A stretch of DNA of 64,000 nucleotides from Hahellaceae bacterium (GTDB lineage: Bacteria; Pseudomonadota; Gammaproteobacteria; Pseudomonadales; Oleiphilaceae), in NCBI GenBank assembly GCA_016716085.1, contig JADJWY010000001.1:558001-622000 (forward strand), in the 5' to 3' direction. A program made the translations under genes and the position numbers. The notes beneath the pieces are model-generated. The model was not told where the DNA came from and made no database searches. It saw nothing but the letters and a program-made list of their open reading frames with translations. This document shows, in pieces, positions 8,817-17,740 of this stretch. The stretch's first letter is position 1, and every line of letters starts with the position of its first letter.

Positions 8817-9359
8817 TTAAAGACTCAAAAAATGCTCACGGTAATATTTGAGTTCATCAATCGACTCCCGCACATCGTCCAGTGCCAGATGGGTCGCTTT
8901 TTTAGTGAAACCCGGCAGAATGTCCGGCTTCCAGCGCCGCGCCAGCTCTTTGAGCGTGCTGACATCAAGGTTTCGGTAGTGAAAGAATGCCTCAAGGGTC
9001 TTCATGTATTTCACCAGAAAACGCCGATCCTGGCCGATGGAGTTCCCGCACAGGGGTGATGAGCCTGGTTTGACATGGGTTTTGAGGAATTCGAGCATTT
9101 GCTGCTCGGCCTCCTGTTCACTGACCTTGCTATCCTTGACACGCTGCAACAGACCACTGCCGCCATGTGTCTTCTGGTTCCAGTCATCCATCAGTGCCAG
9201 CACTTCGGGTGGCTGGTACACAGCAATCACCGGGCCTTCCACAACGATGTTGAGGTTGTCGTCGGTGACAATCGCCGCCATTTCAATGATGCGGTCATGC
9301 TCAGGATCCAGCCCCGTCATTTCCAGATCTACCCAGATCAAGCGTTCAGTGTGTGACAT
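8817..9359 (-). CDS. orn: Oligoribonuclease
   Basis: A 3'-5' exoribonuclease that degrades two- to five-base RNAs, including pGpG from cyclic-di-GMP turnover. It is 180 residues, full length for the DEDDh family, with exonuclease motif I WVDLEMTGLDPEHDRIIE, motif II GNSIGQDRRFL and motif III HLALDDVRESI. It is divergent from rsgA, a pairing common in gammaproteobacteria, and lies upstream of elbB on the same strand. Confidence 0.96.
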   Translation of the reverse strand: MSHTERLIWVDLEMTGLDPEHDRIIEMAAIVTDDNLNIVVEGPVIAVYQPPEVLALMDDWNQKTHGGSGLLQRVKDSKVSEQEAEQQMLEFLKTHVKPGSSPLCGNSIGQDRRFLVKYMKTLEAFFHYRNLDVSTLKELARRWKPDILPGFTKKATHLALDDVRESIDELKYYREHFLSL

Positions 9360-9411
9360 GTCGAATCTTTCTCCTTAACATAGGGCGCATTAACACCCAA
9401 CTGTAAAGCAC

Positions 9412-10440
9412 ATGGCCAAGCGCAACCTGACCCGGCAACAAAAGTGGCGCATTCAAAAGAAGCAGGAAGCCTACCTGATTCGTGCCGAAAAATCTGCACT
9501 CAAAGCCTCGTCGCTGGAGGATGGCGAACTCTCGTCCGAACAGGAGGGACTCATCATCGCCCACTACGGCCAAACGCTGCAAGTCGAGAGCCTGGCCGAT
9601 GAAACCAAGGGACAAGGGTTTCGCTGTTACGCCCGCACCAACCTGGGCCCGCTGGTCACCGGCGATAAGGTTATCTGGCGCGCCGGGAAGGATCAGGACG
9701 GCGTCGTGATCGCCATCCAGCCCCGCTCCTCCCTGTTATCCAGGCCTGATAAATTTCGGGCATTGAAACCCGTGGCGGCCAATATCGATGTCATCGGCAT
9801 CGTCATCGCCTCTCAGCCCGAACCGCACCCCAACCTGATTGACCGTTACCTGGTCGCAGCTGAACTCAGTGGCATTCAGCCCGCCTTAATTCTTAATAAA
9901 ACCGACTTACTGGCGCCTGACAGTGAGGTACCCGCCCTGATCGCTTTTTATGAAGCCCTCGGCTACCCCTGTATTCGCGTATCGGCCAGTTCAGGCACGC
10001 AGATGGGTGCCCTGCGGACGTTTTTGGTCGGCAAGACCAGCGTCCTGGTGGGGCAATCCGGTGTCGGTAAATCCTCGCTGATCCAGGCGCTGCTTCCCGA
10101 AGAAACGCTCAAGGTAGGCGGCCTGTCGGAAGCCGTGGCCAAAGGCACGCATACGACAACCACCGCCTATCTCTACCACCTGCCGGAAGGCGGTGATCTG
10201 GTGGATTCACCTGGCATCCGTGAGTTTGGGCTCTGGCATATCGAAGAAAAGGAATTGATTGACGGCTTCAAGGAACTGCGCCGCTATGATGGCCACTGCC
10301 GCTTCCGCGACTGCAAACATTTTCAGGATCCTGGCTGCGCCCTCACCCGCGCAGTCGAGGCCGGAGAGGTTTCACCGGCCCGCCGGGATAGTTACCTGCT
10401 GATTCGGGACACTTTGGATGAAGTGGATATTCTCATTTGA
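9412..10440 (+). CDS. rsgA: Ribosome small-subunit-dependent GTPase
   Basis: Circularly permuted GTPase that matures the 30S subunit. The 342-residue protein has an N-terminal basic tail and OB fold, then the GTPase motifs in the permuted order: G4 NKTDLL, G1 GQSGVGKSSL, G2 region AKGTHTTTTAY and G3 DSPGIREFGL. A C-terminal zinc-binding segment follows (CRFRDCKHFQDPGC). It is divergent from orn with 52 bases between starts. Its stop overlaps the end of the convergent DUF4399 gene by eight bases. Confidence 0.96.
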   Translation: MAKRNLTRQQKWRIQKKQEAYLIRAEKSALKASSLEDGELSSEQEGLIIAHYGQTLQVESLADETKGQGFRCYARTNLGPLVTGDKVIWRAGKDQDGVVIAIQPRSSLLSRPDKFRALKPVAANIDVIGIVIASQPEPHPNLIDRYLVAAELSGIQPALILNKTDLLAPDSEVPALIAFYEALGYPCIRVSASSGTQMGALRTFLVGKTSVLVGQSGVGKSSLIQALLPEETLKVGGLSEAVAKGTHTTTTAYLYHLPEGGDLVDSPGIREFGLWHIEEKELIDGFKELRRYDGHCRFRDCKHFQDPGCALTRAVEAGEVSPARRDSYLLIRDTLDEVDILI

Positions 10441-10870
10441 CATGTATCGTTATTTTATTTGACATCACGGGCTGCGCATTGGGGACATGCATAAAATTCC
10501 CCAGCAACAGTTGCAAGGAGTGATCTCCTGCCGGTAAGGTCAACTCAACTTCCGTCTGCCCCCCGCCAAAATGACGCACCAGATCCGTCGCAGGCAAAGG
10601 CTGATTCATATCCAGACTCGCCGGATCCGTGTCAATCAACAGATGATGGTGCCCCGTGTTCTCCTTCTCTACACCTGCGGGCGCAACCCCCATTCCTTTC
10701 AGGCCGAATTGCACCTTCACCGGATTGCTGACAGTCGACCCTTCGGCGGGAGAGATGAAATAGACTTCTGCCCCGCTTGGTGCGGGTGACCGATGATTAT
10801 CGGCATGTACAGGCAGGCTCAACAGCGGCATCAGGAACAGGGAGGCAATGCGTTTCTTATTCATGAACAT
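10433..10870 (-). CDS. DUF4399 domain secreted protein
   Basis: Exported protein of about 145 residues, mostly a DUF4399 domain (from VYFISPAEGSTVSNP to the C-terminus) of unknown function with His-rich GHHHLLIDT. The signal peptide runs from NKKRIASLFLMPLLSLPVHA with a likely cut after the second alanine of the VHA-D site. ATG 10870 was preferred over a farther upstream start because TAGGAAA sits just before it and a signal peptide follows directly; ATG 10864 is an alternative. It lies about 100 bases downstream of the phosphomannomutase gene on the same strand. Confidence 0.8.
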   Translation of the reverse strand: MFMNKKRIASLFLMPLLSLPVHADNHRSPAPSGAEVYFISPAEGSTVSNPVKVQFGLKGMGVAPAGVEKENTGHHHLLIDTDPASLDMNQPLPATDLVRHFGGGQTEVELTLPAGDHSLQLLLGNFMHVPNAQPVMSNKITIHVK

Positions 10871-10971
10871 TTTTCCTATCGGTTTCGGAGATTGACGTAC
10901 ACCGATGCCGAATGCCAACTGCCGGTCATGGGCGTATTTCATGATGACCGGCAGAAAGGGCTGGGGTCAAG

Positions 10972-12318
10972 TTAGAGACTATCCAGTCGTCGCAGCATAT
11001 CCTCGGTTTTCTCTTCCATCAGGGCCTGATCACCGCGACTTTCCACATTCAGACGCACCAGCGGCTCCGTATTGGACATCCGCAGATTGAAACGCCACTC
11101 TGGAAATTCCATGCTCAGACCATCGACTTTTTCGACCTTGATGGCTTCGCGGGCAAACTGGGACTCAATCGCCTCAATGACGCTGGCAGGATTGTCCAGC
11201 TTGCGGTTGATCTCACCACTGGCCGGAAATGCGGCAATCCGTTCTGCCACCAACTGGCCGAGGGTCTTGCCCGTCGTGCAGATCAGTTCAGCCACCAGCA
11301 GCCAGGGAATCATGCCGGAATCACAGTAGGCAAAGTCACGGAAGTAGTGATGCGCGCTCATCTCTCCCCCATAGATCGCATCTTCCAGGCGCATACGTTC
11401 CTTAATAAACGCATGTCCGGTTTTTGATTGCACGGGTTCACCACCCGCGGCCTTGACGACGTCGACGGTGTTCCAGGTTAGACGCGGATCGTGGATGATC
11501 TTGGCTCCCGGCGACTTGGCGAGAAAGACTTCCGCCAGCAGTCCGACCATGTAGTAGCCCTCGATAAAACCGCCTTTTTCATCAAACAGGAAACAACGAT
11601 CAAAGTCACCATCCCAGGCAATGCCGAGATCCGCACCCGAATCGAGCACCGCCTGACGGGTACGCTCACGATTATCGGGTAATAACGGATTGGGAACGCC
11701 ATGTGGGAAGGTGCCGTCTGGCACATGATCGATCTTGATGAACTCAAACGGTAAATGCGCCTCAAGCGCATCGACTACCAATCCGGCACCGCCGTTGCCG
11801 GCGTTCACCACAATTTTGAGGGGCTTGAGCGCACTGCGATTCACATAACCCAGCAAATGTTGAACAAAATCGTCCATCACATTGAGCGTATGGCGTGTTC
11901 CGGGGGTTGCCGCATCGACACAGATGCCATCCATGTGTTCTTTAATGGCCAGCAAGCCAGTATCGGAACTGAGCGGCACTGAATTGCGCCCGACCAGTTT
12001 CATACCGTTGTAATCCATGGGGTTATGACTGGCTGTCACCATGATGCCGCCATCCATACCATAGTGAAATGTGCCAAAATAGACCTGCTCTGTGCCACAC
12101 AACCCGATGTCATAAACATCACTGCCGGCAGCCAACAGACCCCGAATCAGGGCTTCGGTCAGCGGTGGACTGGACAAGCGGATGTCAGCACCGACCACCA
12201 CGCGTTTCGCACCCGTCACTTCAACAAAGGCCCTGCCGAGACGCTCGGCAAAGGTTTCATTCAGCTGATCGGGAACCCGACCCCGGATGTCATAGGCTTT
12301 GAATGCACTCAGATCCAT
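10972..12318 (-). CDS. manB: Phosphomannomutase (CpsG/ManB type)
   Basis: Converts mannose-6-phosphate to mannose-1-phosphate for GDP-mannose synthesis. The 448-residue alpha-D-phosphohexomutase begins with the FKAYDIRGRVPDQL signature, has the phosphoserine loop TASHNPMDYNGMK, the metal-binding DGDFDRCF, and the sugar-binding GGEMSAHHYFRDF. The gene follows manC by 9 bases. Family members may also accept glucose phosphates, so a phosphoglucomutase activity cannot be excluded. With manC, and gmd and fcl 26-28 kb away, it completes a route to GDP-fucose. Confidence 0.93.
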   Translation of the reverse strand: MDLSAFKAYDIRGRVPDQLNETFAERLGRAFVEVTGAKRVVVGADIRLSSPPLTEALIRGLLAAGSDVYDIGLCGTEQVYFGTFHYGMDGGIMVTASHNPMDYNGMKLVGRNSVPLSSDTGLLAIKEHMDGICVDAATPGTRHTLNVMDDFVQHLLGYVNRSALKPLKIVVNAGNGGAGLVVDALEAHLPFEFIKIDHVPDGTFPHGVPNPLLPDNRERTRQAVLDSGADLGIAWDGDFDRCFLFDEKGGFIEGYYMVGLLAEVFLAKSPGAKIIHDPRLTWNTVDVVKAAGGEPVQSKTGHAFIKERMRLEDAIYGGEMSAHHYFRDFAYCDSGMIPWLLVAELICTTGKTLGQLVAERIAAFPASGEINRKLDNPASVIEAIESQFAREAIKVEKVDGLSMEFPEWRFNLRMSNTEPLVRLNVESRGDQALMEEKTEDMLRRLDSL

Positions 12319-12327
12319 CGTACTTCC

Positions 12328-13737
12328 TCAGGAACGTCCATAGGTATCTTCGAAGCGCACGATGTCATCTTCACCAAGATAACTGCCGGTCTGCACTTCA
12401 ATAATTTCCAGCGGAATCACGCCGGGATTTTCCAGTCGATGCACCATGCCCAGGGGAATATAGGTGGACTGGTCTTCCGAAAGTAAGATCTTCTCCTCGC
12501 CACGCGTCACCAGGCCTGTGCCTTTGACCACCACCCAGTGCTCTGCGCGGTGATGATGTTTTTGCAGTGACAACTTGCTGCCGGGATTGACCATGATGCG
12601 TTTGACCTGAAAACGGTCCGACTGGGCGATACCTTCATACGTCCCCCAGGGACGGTGAACGCGGCGGTGAAAACGGTGCTCGCTGCGGTCACGATTCTTG
12701 ACATGGGCCACCAGCTTCTTGATGTCCTGCACCCGATCCCTGGCTGCCACCAGCACGACGTCATCCGTTTCCACAATGACGGTATCGTTCACACCCAGCG
12801 CCGCGACGAGTCGACCTTCTGCGTGAATATAACTGCCGTTGACATCTTCGGTAATCACATCGCCGCGCGTGACATTTTCATGACTATCATGGGGCTGGAT
12901 TTCCCACAGCGTTGACCAACTGCCTACATCACTCCAACCCGCATCCAATGGAACAACCATCGCGTCACGGGTTTTTTCCATCACAGCATAGTCAATCGAG
13001 TCCTCGGGACAACTCGCGAATCGCTTCTGATCCACACGAACAAAGTCCAGATCCGTTGCCCGGCCCGCAAACGCATCACTGCACACCTGATAAATGTCAG
13101 GTCGGAACACCTTCAATTCCGCCAGAAATCGATCCGCCCGGAACAGAAACATGCCGCTGTTCCAGAAATACTGACCCGATTCGACATAAGACTGGGCCGT
13201 TGCCAGATCAGGCTTTTCGACAAACTGTTCGACCGGCGCGGGCGCACCACTCTTGACCAGCGCTTTAATGTAGCCGTAGCCTGTTTGAGGGCTATCCGGC
13301 ACAATCCCAAAGGTTACCAGCTTGCCTGCTTCTGCCAGCGGCAAGGCCTGATCCACGGCGGCCCGAAAAGCAGCCGTGTTGCGAATCACGTGATCCGCTG
13401 GCAGCACCAGCAACACCGCGTTGGCATCGTGATGCAGGGCTTCCAATGCTGCCAGGGCGATGGCCGGTGCCGTGTTGCGTGCGCAAGGCTCAAGAATAAT
13501 CGACGACTGGCTGTTCCTGACATACGACTGCAGGGTTGCCGCGACCAGAAAACGATGTTCTTCGTTGGACACGACCGTCAGGCGGCCCTGATCGCGGGTC
13601 CAGCCCACGCGTGCGATGGTTTCTGCCAGCAAGGTTCCCTCGCCCATCAAATCCAGAAACTGCTTGGGGTAGGCTTCGCGGGAAAGGGGCCACAGACGGG
13701 TTCCCGACCCGCCACATAAAATGACAGTTGTCAGCAC
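12328..13737 (-). CDS. manC: Mannose-1-phosphate guanylyltransferase / mannose-6-phosphate isomerase
   Basis: Bifunctional type-II PMI enzyme that makes GDP-mannose. The N-terminal nucleotidyltransferase has VILCGGSGTRLWPLSRE and KPDLATAQSYV; the C-terminal cupin isomerase domain contains HRPWGTYEGI and the metal-binding HHHRAEHWVVVKGTG. The GTG at 13737 was chosen because an AAAGGA site lies 9 bases upstream and the resulting N-terminus matches the family's usual length; an ATG at 13746 is the alternative. It is the first gene of a two-gene unit with manB. Upstream sequence (13750-13870) shows no clear promoter. Confidence 0.93.
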   Translation of the reverse strand: MLTTVILCGGSGTRLWPLSREAYPKQFLDLMGEGTLLAETIARVGWTRDQGRLTVVSNEEHRFLVAATLQSYVRNSQSSIILEPCARNTAPAIALAALEALHHDANAVLLVLPADHVIRNTAAFRAAVDQALPLAEAGKLVTFGIVPDSPQTGYGYIKALVKSGAPAPVEQFVEKPDLATAQSYVESGQYFWNSGMFLFRADRFLAELKVFRPDIYQVCSDAFAGRATDLDFVRVDQKRFASCPEDSIDYAVMEKTRDAMVVPLDAGWSDVGSWSTLWEIQPHDSHENVTRGDVITEDVNGSYIHAEGRLVAALGVNDTVIVETDDVVLVAARDRVQDIKKLVAHVKNRDRSEHRFHRRVHRPWGTYEGIAQSDRFQVKRIMVNPGSKLSLQKHHHRAEHWVVVKGTGLVTRGEEKILLSEDQSTYIPLGMVHRLENPGVIPLEIIEVQTGSYLGEDDIVRFEDTYGRS

Positions 13738-13875
13738 AATCAGCATTCCTTTAACTGAAACAATCTGCCTAGTGTAGCACCTCCCCCCCAAAGGCGGGAG
13801 CCTTAGACCGCCACAAAATCACCGCGCGTGGCAGGCATTTCGATTATCACCTACACTGGTAGAAACCATTGGCAA

Positions 13876-14575
13876 GGTGCATCGCCTTTTGAAGCCTCCT
13901 CCTTTTCCTTGCTGGTCTTAGCTGCTGCGGCACAGCCTGTTTTGCCAATGCAGCAGAAACGGACTGGTCCAAAACACTCGTGACCGTCTGTGCCGAAGAT
14001 GCAGGCTGGCCGCCCTTCAGCCTGCTGAACAAAGATCCTGATGCGCCCCCTTGGGGTGGGGGGGGGGGTTTGTTCTAAAAATTTTGGGGGGGGGAAGCGG
14101 CACCCACGGGGGGGGGCACACCGGGGGGGGGGGGGCGGGGGGGGGTGGGGGGGGGGGGGGAAGGGGGGGTGGGGGGGGGGGAAAAAAAAAAAAAAAAAAA
14201 CCCCGAACGCGAAAAAAGGGGGCGGGGTGGGGGGGGGGGGGGGGGGGGCTGGTGATGACCCTGAATTTATGTGGCCAGGCCGGTTACACCTACAGCAACT
14301 TCACCATTGACGACACCAAGGTGGAACGCGTTTCCGAAGACCTGGCCAAAGTGCTGGACTTAACCCGGTTGGATCGCTGCGACCTGGGGTTGGCCCGCAA
14401 GGAAGTCCTGTTGACGGAACTCAAGAGCTATCAATACGCCAGTGCCATAAAATACCAGTCCATCGAGAATGCCCAAAAGGAAGACTTTTACTGGATGATC
14501 AATCGGCAGTACCCCTTTGCCGAAGAACTGAAGCAGATCATCGACCAGGGGCGCGCATCAGACTGGTCAGGCTGA
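13876..14575 (+). pseudogene. Broken family-3 solute-binding protein, interrupted by G tracts
   Basis: Two pieces of a periplasmic amino-acid-type solute-binding protein flank a nonsense region. The 5' piece reads LLLFLAGLSCCGTACFANAAE (two overlapping parts of a signal peptide) followed by LVTVCAEDAGWPPFSLLN, the usual start of the mature family-3 domain. The 3' piece runs from about 14253 to the TGA at 14573-14575 and ends with FYWMINRQYPFAEELKQI. The signal region has no intact start codon in frame, so a frameshift lies near 13890. The missing middle is replaced by poly-G and poly-A runs. This is more likely a failed assembly than a biological insertion. Confidence 0.6.
14046..14250. other. 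G-homopolymer tract, probable assembly artefact
   Basis: About 200 bases consisting almost only of G runs (up to more than 20), broken by short A, T or C stretches and one run of 18 A. This has no counterpart in the composition of the flanks and would encode glycine or lysine homopolymers. It looks like low-quality read ends, such as dark-cycle poly-G, closing a gap. Confidence 0.75.
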
Positions 14576-15258
14576 AAAATGCCTCGACCTATCTGGACTG
14601 CCAATAAGCGGCGCCCTGAACGGGACGGAGACATCGCTCCATCGTATATCAGGAAACCTAGCTCAGCCCCTTCAGGATAAGCACGGCGGAACGCCTCGAG
14701 CCCCTTCAGAAACCGTTGGTGGAACGTCGCCGCGGATTTGATCTCTATTGGCGTATACCTCCGTCCACGCTTAAACAAGGCATCAACCTCATTGCCATTG
14801 CTGTCCCGATAAAAAAACAGTTGGGGATCCTGTCCCTGATTGGCGCGCGCCTTAATCAACTCCATGACCACCAGATTCTCAAAGAGCGCCCCCCGTAAAG
14901 GATCGCGCTGAATCTGCGACGCGGTCTCAATGCCCAACAGCCAGGCCGCCAGTCCAACATCAACAAAATAGAGCTTGAACGCTTTGACCAGACGCTTACC
15001 GATATTTTCGTGAAAAGGGGGGAGCCGATGAATGATAAACGACGCTTCCAGAACCGAAAGCCAGTGCTGGATGGTATGAATCGACACCCCGACTTCATTT
15101 GCTAATTGGCTGGCAACAAACAATTGACCAATTCGCCCCGCACACAGCCTGACAAACTTGTCAAACAGGAGCATGTCCCTGATCAGAAGCATCTGACGAA
15201 CGTCCAAACTGCTCGACATAGGCTGATAAATTGCAATATCGGTACATCGATTGGGCAT
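14488..15258 (-). pseudogene. C-terminal part of a DUF4143-type AAA ATPase
   Basis: Encodes the C-terminal half of an AAA/DUF4143 ATPase: DVRQMLLIRDMLLFDKFVRL, the helix-turn-helix-like SQLANEVGVSIHTIQHWL, KLYFVDVGLAAWLLG, and the nuclease-like DSNGNEVDALFKRG and TPIEIKSAAT. The Walker A part of the same family is at 15453-15662 in the same orientation, but the middle (Walker B and the following roughly 100 residues) is missing and replaced by foreign sequence and G tracts. The first residues (MPNRCTDIAIYQP) and the last 25 or so are not family-like. Function of the family is uncertain; members often behave as mobile accessory genes. Confidence 0.6.
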
Positions 15259-15366
15259 GGATGGCCGGCAAGAAGAATTCTACTGGCTCATCAACCGCCA
15301 GATGCCCTATGCGGCAGAGTGCGGCCCGCAAGAGATTGGGATATCGCTCTGGAGAGCCAGGTAATG
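15259..15366 (+). pseudogene. Short C-terminal remnant of a second solute-binding protein
   Basis: In one frame this segment reads EEFYWLINRQMPYAAECG and stops at TAA 15364-15366. It closely resembles the C-terminus of the broken solute-binding protein at 14500 (EDFYWMINRQYPFAEE). It sits where the middle of the DUF4143 ATPase should be, so it marks either a chimeric assembly join or a duplicated fragment. No start or upstream part is present. Confidence 0.45.
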
Positions 15367-15368
15367 GC

Positions 15369-15440
15369 TGGGGGAGGAAATATGGCCCCGGGGGGGGGGG
15401 GTTTCCCCCGGGGGGGGGGGGGAAGGGGGGGGGGGGGGCC
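15369..15440. other. Second G-homopolymer tract, probable assembly artefact
   Basis: Runs of 10-13 G with short TTTCCCCC and GGAA breaks, between the remnant of a solute-binding protein and the N-terminal part of the ATPase. Same character as the tract at 14.1 kb. Confidence 0.7.
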
Positions 15441-15452
15441 CCGGTGAATCCA

Positions 15453-15662
15453 TCAAGAGAAGGTGAACAGCGCCAGGAAGGCACGTGGGTCATCATTCGC
15501 GAGGGCACGCTGGTCCGGATCCTCAAGACTGACATAGGTATAATCAGGAAAGGTCTGACGCGTGAGCGTCGTTTTCCCGGCCTGACGCGGCCCTGTCAAC
15601 GTAACGATACGGTATTCGCTGGCAAGTTGTTGAAGCTCGCGTGCAAGATGACGATCAATCAT
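15453..15662 (-). pseudogene. N-terminal part of a DUF4143-type AAA ATPase
   Basis: Sixty-nine residues starting with MIDRHLARELQQLASEYRIV and carrying the P-loop TLTGPRQAGKTTLTRQ, then FPDYTYVSLEDPDQRALA, the standard start of the AAA_14/DUF4143 family. The frame ends at the G tract where the rest of the ATPase core should follow. The C-terminal half lies downstream at 14.5-15.2 kb on the same strand, so the two parts belong to one gene that is broken or misassembled here. Confidence 0.65.
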
Positions 15663-15797
15663 ACAGTTTATGCAATTATGAAGTTTAACTTCATATTAGC
15701 CTATTAAAATTGCCGAAGTCTATTCAGAAACATCTTACCGGCGACGAGTCTCCAACTACCTCTCTTGGGGTAGATCACCCAAAACCGCTGCAACTTA

Positions 15798-15811
15798 TTG
15801 ATCCTCGTCAA
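15798..15811 (+). promoter_or_regulatory. FNR/DNR-type box upstream of norCB
   Basis: TTGAT-CCTC-GTCAA matches the FNR-family consensus TTGAT-N4-ATCAA with one change. Its centre at 15804.5 is about 79 bases before the norC ATG. An A/T-rich -10-like AATAAT at 15834-15839 would put the transcription start near 15847, about 42 bases after the box centre, the classical position for class II activation. Control by FNR or an NO-sensing DNR/NNR protein under low oxygen is inferred; no such regulator is in the window. Confidence 0.65.
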
Positions 15812-15883
15812 CTATGCTATCCGACGGCCACAAAATAATACCTTACGATAAATTTAGAATGACGCACGAAAGGGGGAGGATCC

Positions 15884-16318
15884 ATGCCGGAGCTGTTTAC
15901 CAAAACCATGGCCCGCAATATCTATCTGGGTGGAAGCGTGTTTTTCATCCTGGTCTTTCTGGCCCTGACCTTTGACACCACTGCAAGACTGCCCAAACGG
16001 GATCACCGTGAAAATATTACGGAACAGGTTGCGCTGGGTAAAAAGGTATGGGAAGAGAATAACTGCATCGGGTGCCACACCCTGTTGGGTGAAGGTGCTT
16101 ACTTTGCACCGGAACTCGGCAATGTGTACCAACGCTTTGGTCAGTCCAAAGACGCCATCAAGGCGTTTATCCAGAGCCGTCCTGTGGAGGGCATACCCGG
16201 CCGACGCAGCATGCCGCAGTTCAACCTCAGCGAGGAAGAGCTGGATGCCGTTGCCGAATTCCTGAAATGGACCAGCGAAATCGATACCAATAACTGGCCC
16301 CCCAACATCAACGGTTAA
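15884..16318 (+). CDS. norC: Nitric oxide reductase cytochrome c subunit
   Basis: Membrane-anchored cytochrome c that feeds electrons to NorB. The 144-residue protein has an N-terminal membrane anchor (about residues 13-31) and one haem c site C61-x-x-C64-H65 (CIGCH); the SMPQF methionine is the probable axial ligand. Length is normal for NorC. A GGGGGAGG ribosome-binding site lies just before the ATG. It is followed by norB after 10 bases and preceded by an FNR-type box. Confidence 0.95.
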   Translation: MPELFTKTMARNIYLGGSVFFILVFLALTFDTTARLPKRDHRENITEQVALGKKVWEENNCIGCHTLLGEGAYFAPELGNVYQRFGQSKDAIKAFIQSRPVEGIPGRRSMPQFNLSEEELDAVAEFLKWTSEIDTNNWPPNING

Positions 16319-16328
16319 GGAGAACGCC

Positions 16329-17726
16329 ATGACTACCTCACTCCTCAAATACCCGTCGCAGGCGGTGGCAAAACCTTACTTCATCGCTGCAATCGGTCTC
16401 TTTGTCGGCCAGATTCTGTTTGGTCTGATCATGGGCCTGCAATACGTCATCGGTGATTTTCTCTTCCCGGAAATTCCGTTCAACGTTGCGCGCATGGTAC
16501 ACACCAACCTGCTGATCGTATGGCTGCTGTTCGGCTTTATGGGTGCTGCTTATTATCTGGTGCCAGAAGAAGCCGAGCGTGAGCTGCACAGCCCCAAGCT
16601 GGCGCTGGCCCTGTTCTGGATTTTCCTGGTCGCGGGTGCCCTGACCATCGTTGGCTATCTGTCGGTGCCTTACGCCACACTGGCCAAACTGACGGGGAAT
16701 GACATACTACCCACCATGGGTCGTGAGTTTCTGGAACAGCCCACGATTACCAAAGTCGGCATCGTCATCGTGGCGCTTGGGTTTCTTTACAACATCGGCC
16801 TGACAATTCTCTCCGGTCGTAAAACCGTCATCAACGTCGTCATGCTGACCGGACTGGTCGGACTGGCGGTGATGTTCCTGTTCTCCTTCTACAATCCCGA
16901 AAACCTGGTGCTGGACAAGTATTTCTGGTGGTGGGTCGTGCATCTGTGGGTGGAAGGTGTGTGGGAACTGATCCTCGGTTCAATTCTGGCCTATGTGTTG
17001 ATTAAAACCACCGGTGTAGACCGCGAGGTCATCGACAAGTGGCTCTACGTGATCATTGCAGCCGCGTTGATCACCGGGATTATCGGAACGGGTCACCACT
17101 ACTACTTCATTGGCACACCTGAATACTGGCAGTGGCTGGGCTCCATCTTTTCATCTTTGGAACCGATTCCGTTCTTCATGATGACGATCTTTGCCTTCAA
17201 CATGGTCAACAAACGCCGCAAACAGCACGCCAACAAGGCGACCGTCCTGTGGGCGATGGGGACTGCCGTCATGGCCTTTCTGGGCGCAGGCGTCTGGGGC
17301 TTCCTGCATACACTGGCGCCAGTCAACTACTACACCCATGGCACCCAGATCACCGCCGCGCATGGGCACATGGCCTTCTACGGCGCGTATGCCATGATCG
17401 TGCTGACGATCATCTCCTATGCCATGCCCAAACTGCGTGGTATCGGTACGGCAATGAACAACCGGGCCCAAGTAGTGGAAATGTGGAGCTTCTGGCTGAT
17501 GACCGTGTCCATGGTCTTCATCACCCTGTTCCTGACTGCCGCCGGCATTCTGCAAGTCTGGCTGCAACGCTACCAGCCAAACCCTCTGCCCTTCATGGCG
17601 GCACAGGATCAGGTTGCGCTGTTTTACTGGATGCGCGAAGTGGCGGGCGTCGTCTTTACAATTGGCTTGATTCTTTACATTGTCAGCTTTTTCGTCAAAG
17701 GTAATCCTCAGGAAGCGAACTCCTAA
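16329..17726 (+). CDS. norB: Nitric oxide reductase catalytic subunit
   Basis: Haem-copper-oxidase-family enzyme that reduces two NO to N2O in the cytoplasmic membrane, using haem b, haem b3 and a non-haem iron. The 465-residue protein has about 12 hydrophobic helices. The conserved segments include ARMVHTNLLIVWLLFGFMG (low-spin haem ligand), the VHLWVEGVWELILGS loop with the NorB glutamates, GTGHHYYFIG (non-haem iron histidines) and HGHMAFYGAYAM (haem ligands). This is the short, NorC-dependent form rather than the quinol-oxidising form, which carries an N-terminal extension. A clear AAGGAG precedes the start. Confidence 0.97.
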   Translation: MTTSLLKYPSQAVAKPYFIAAIGLFVGQILFGLIMGLQYVIGDFLFPEIPFNVARMVHTNLLIVWLLFGFMGAAYYLVPEEAERELHSPKLALALFWIFLVAGALTIVGYLSVPYATLAKLTGNDILPTMGREFLEQPTITKVGIVIVALGFLYNIGLTILSGRKTVINVVMLTGLVGLAVMFLFSFYNPENLVLDKYFWWWVVHLWVEGVWELILGSILAYVLIKTTGVDREVIDKWLYVIIAAALITGIIGTGHHYYFIGTPEYWQWLGSIFSSLEPIPFFMMTIFAFNMVNKRRKQHANKATVLWAMGTAVMAFLGAGVWGFLHTLAPVNYYTHGTQITAAHGHMAFYGAYAMIVLTIISYAMPKLRGIGTAMNNRAQVVEMWSFWLMTVSMVFITLFLTAAGILQVWLQRYQPNPLPFMAAQDQVALFYWMREVAGVVFTIGLILYIVSFFVKGNPQEANS

Positions 17727-17740
17727 CGGAGAGCACCCAT

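Noticed and set aside
8172..9059. A 295-codon plus-strand frame
   Set aside because: It runs antisense across elbB and orn, both certain genes, and has no recognisable domain.
14041..14575. A glycine-rich secreted-like protein
   Set aside because: The Gly/Lys homopolymers come from G and A runs that look artificial; only the last 100 residues are real, from a solute-binding protein.
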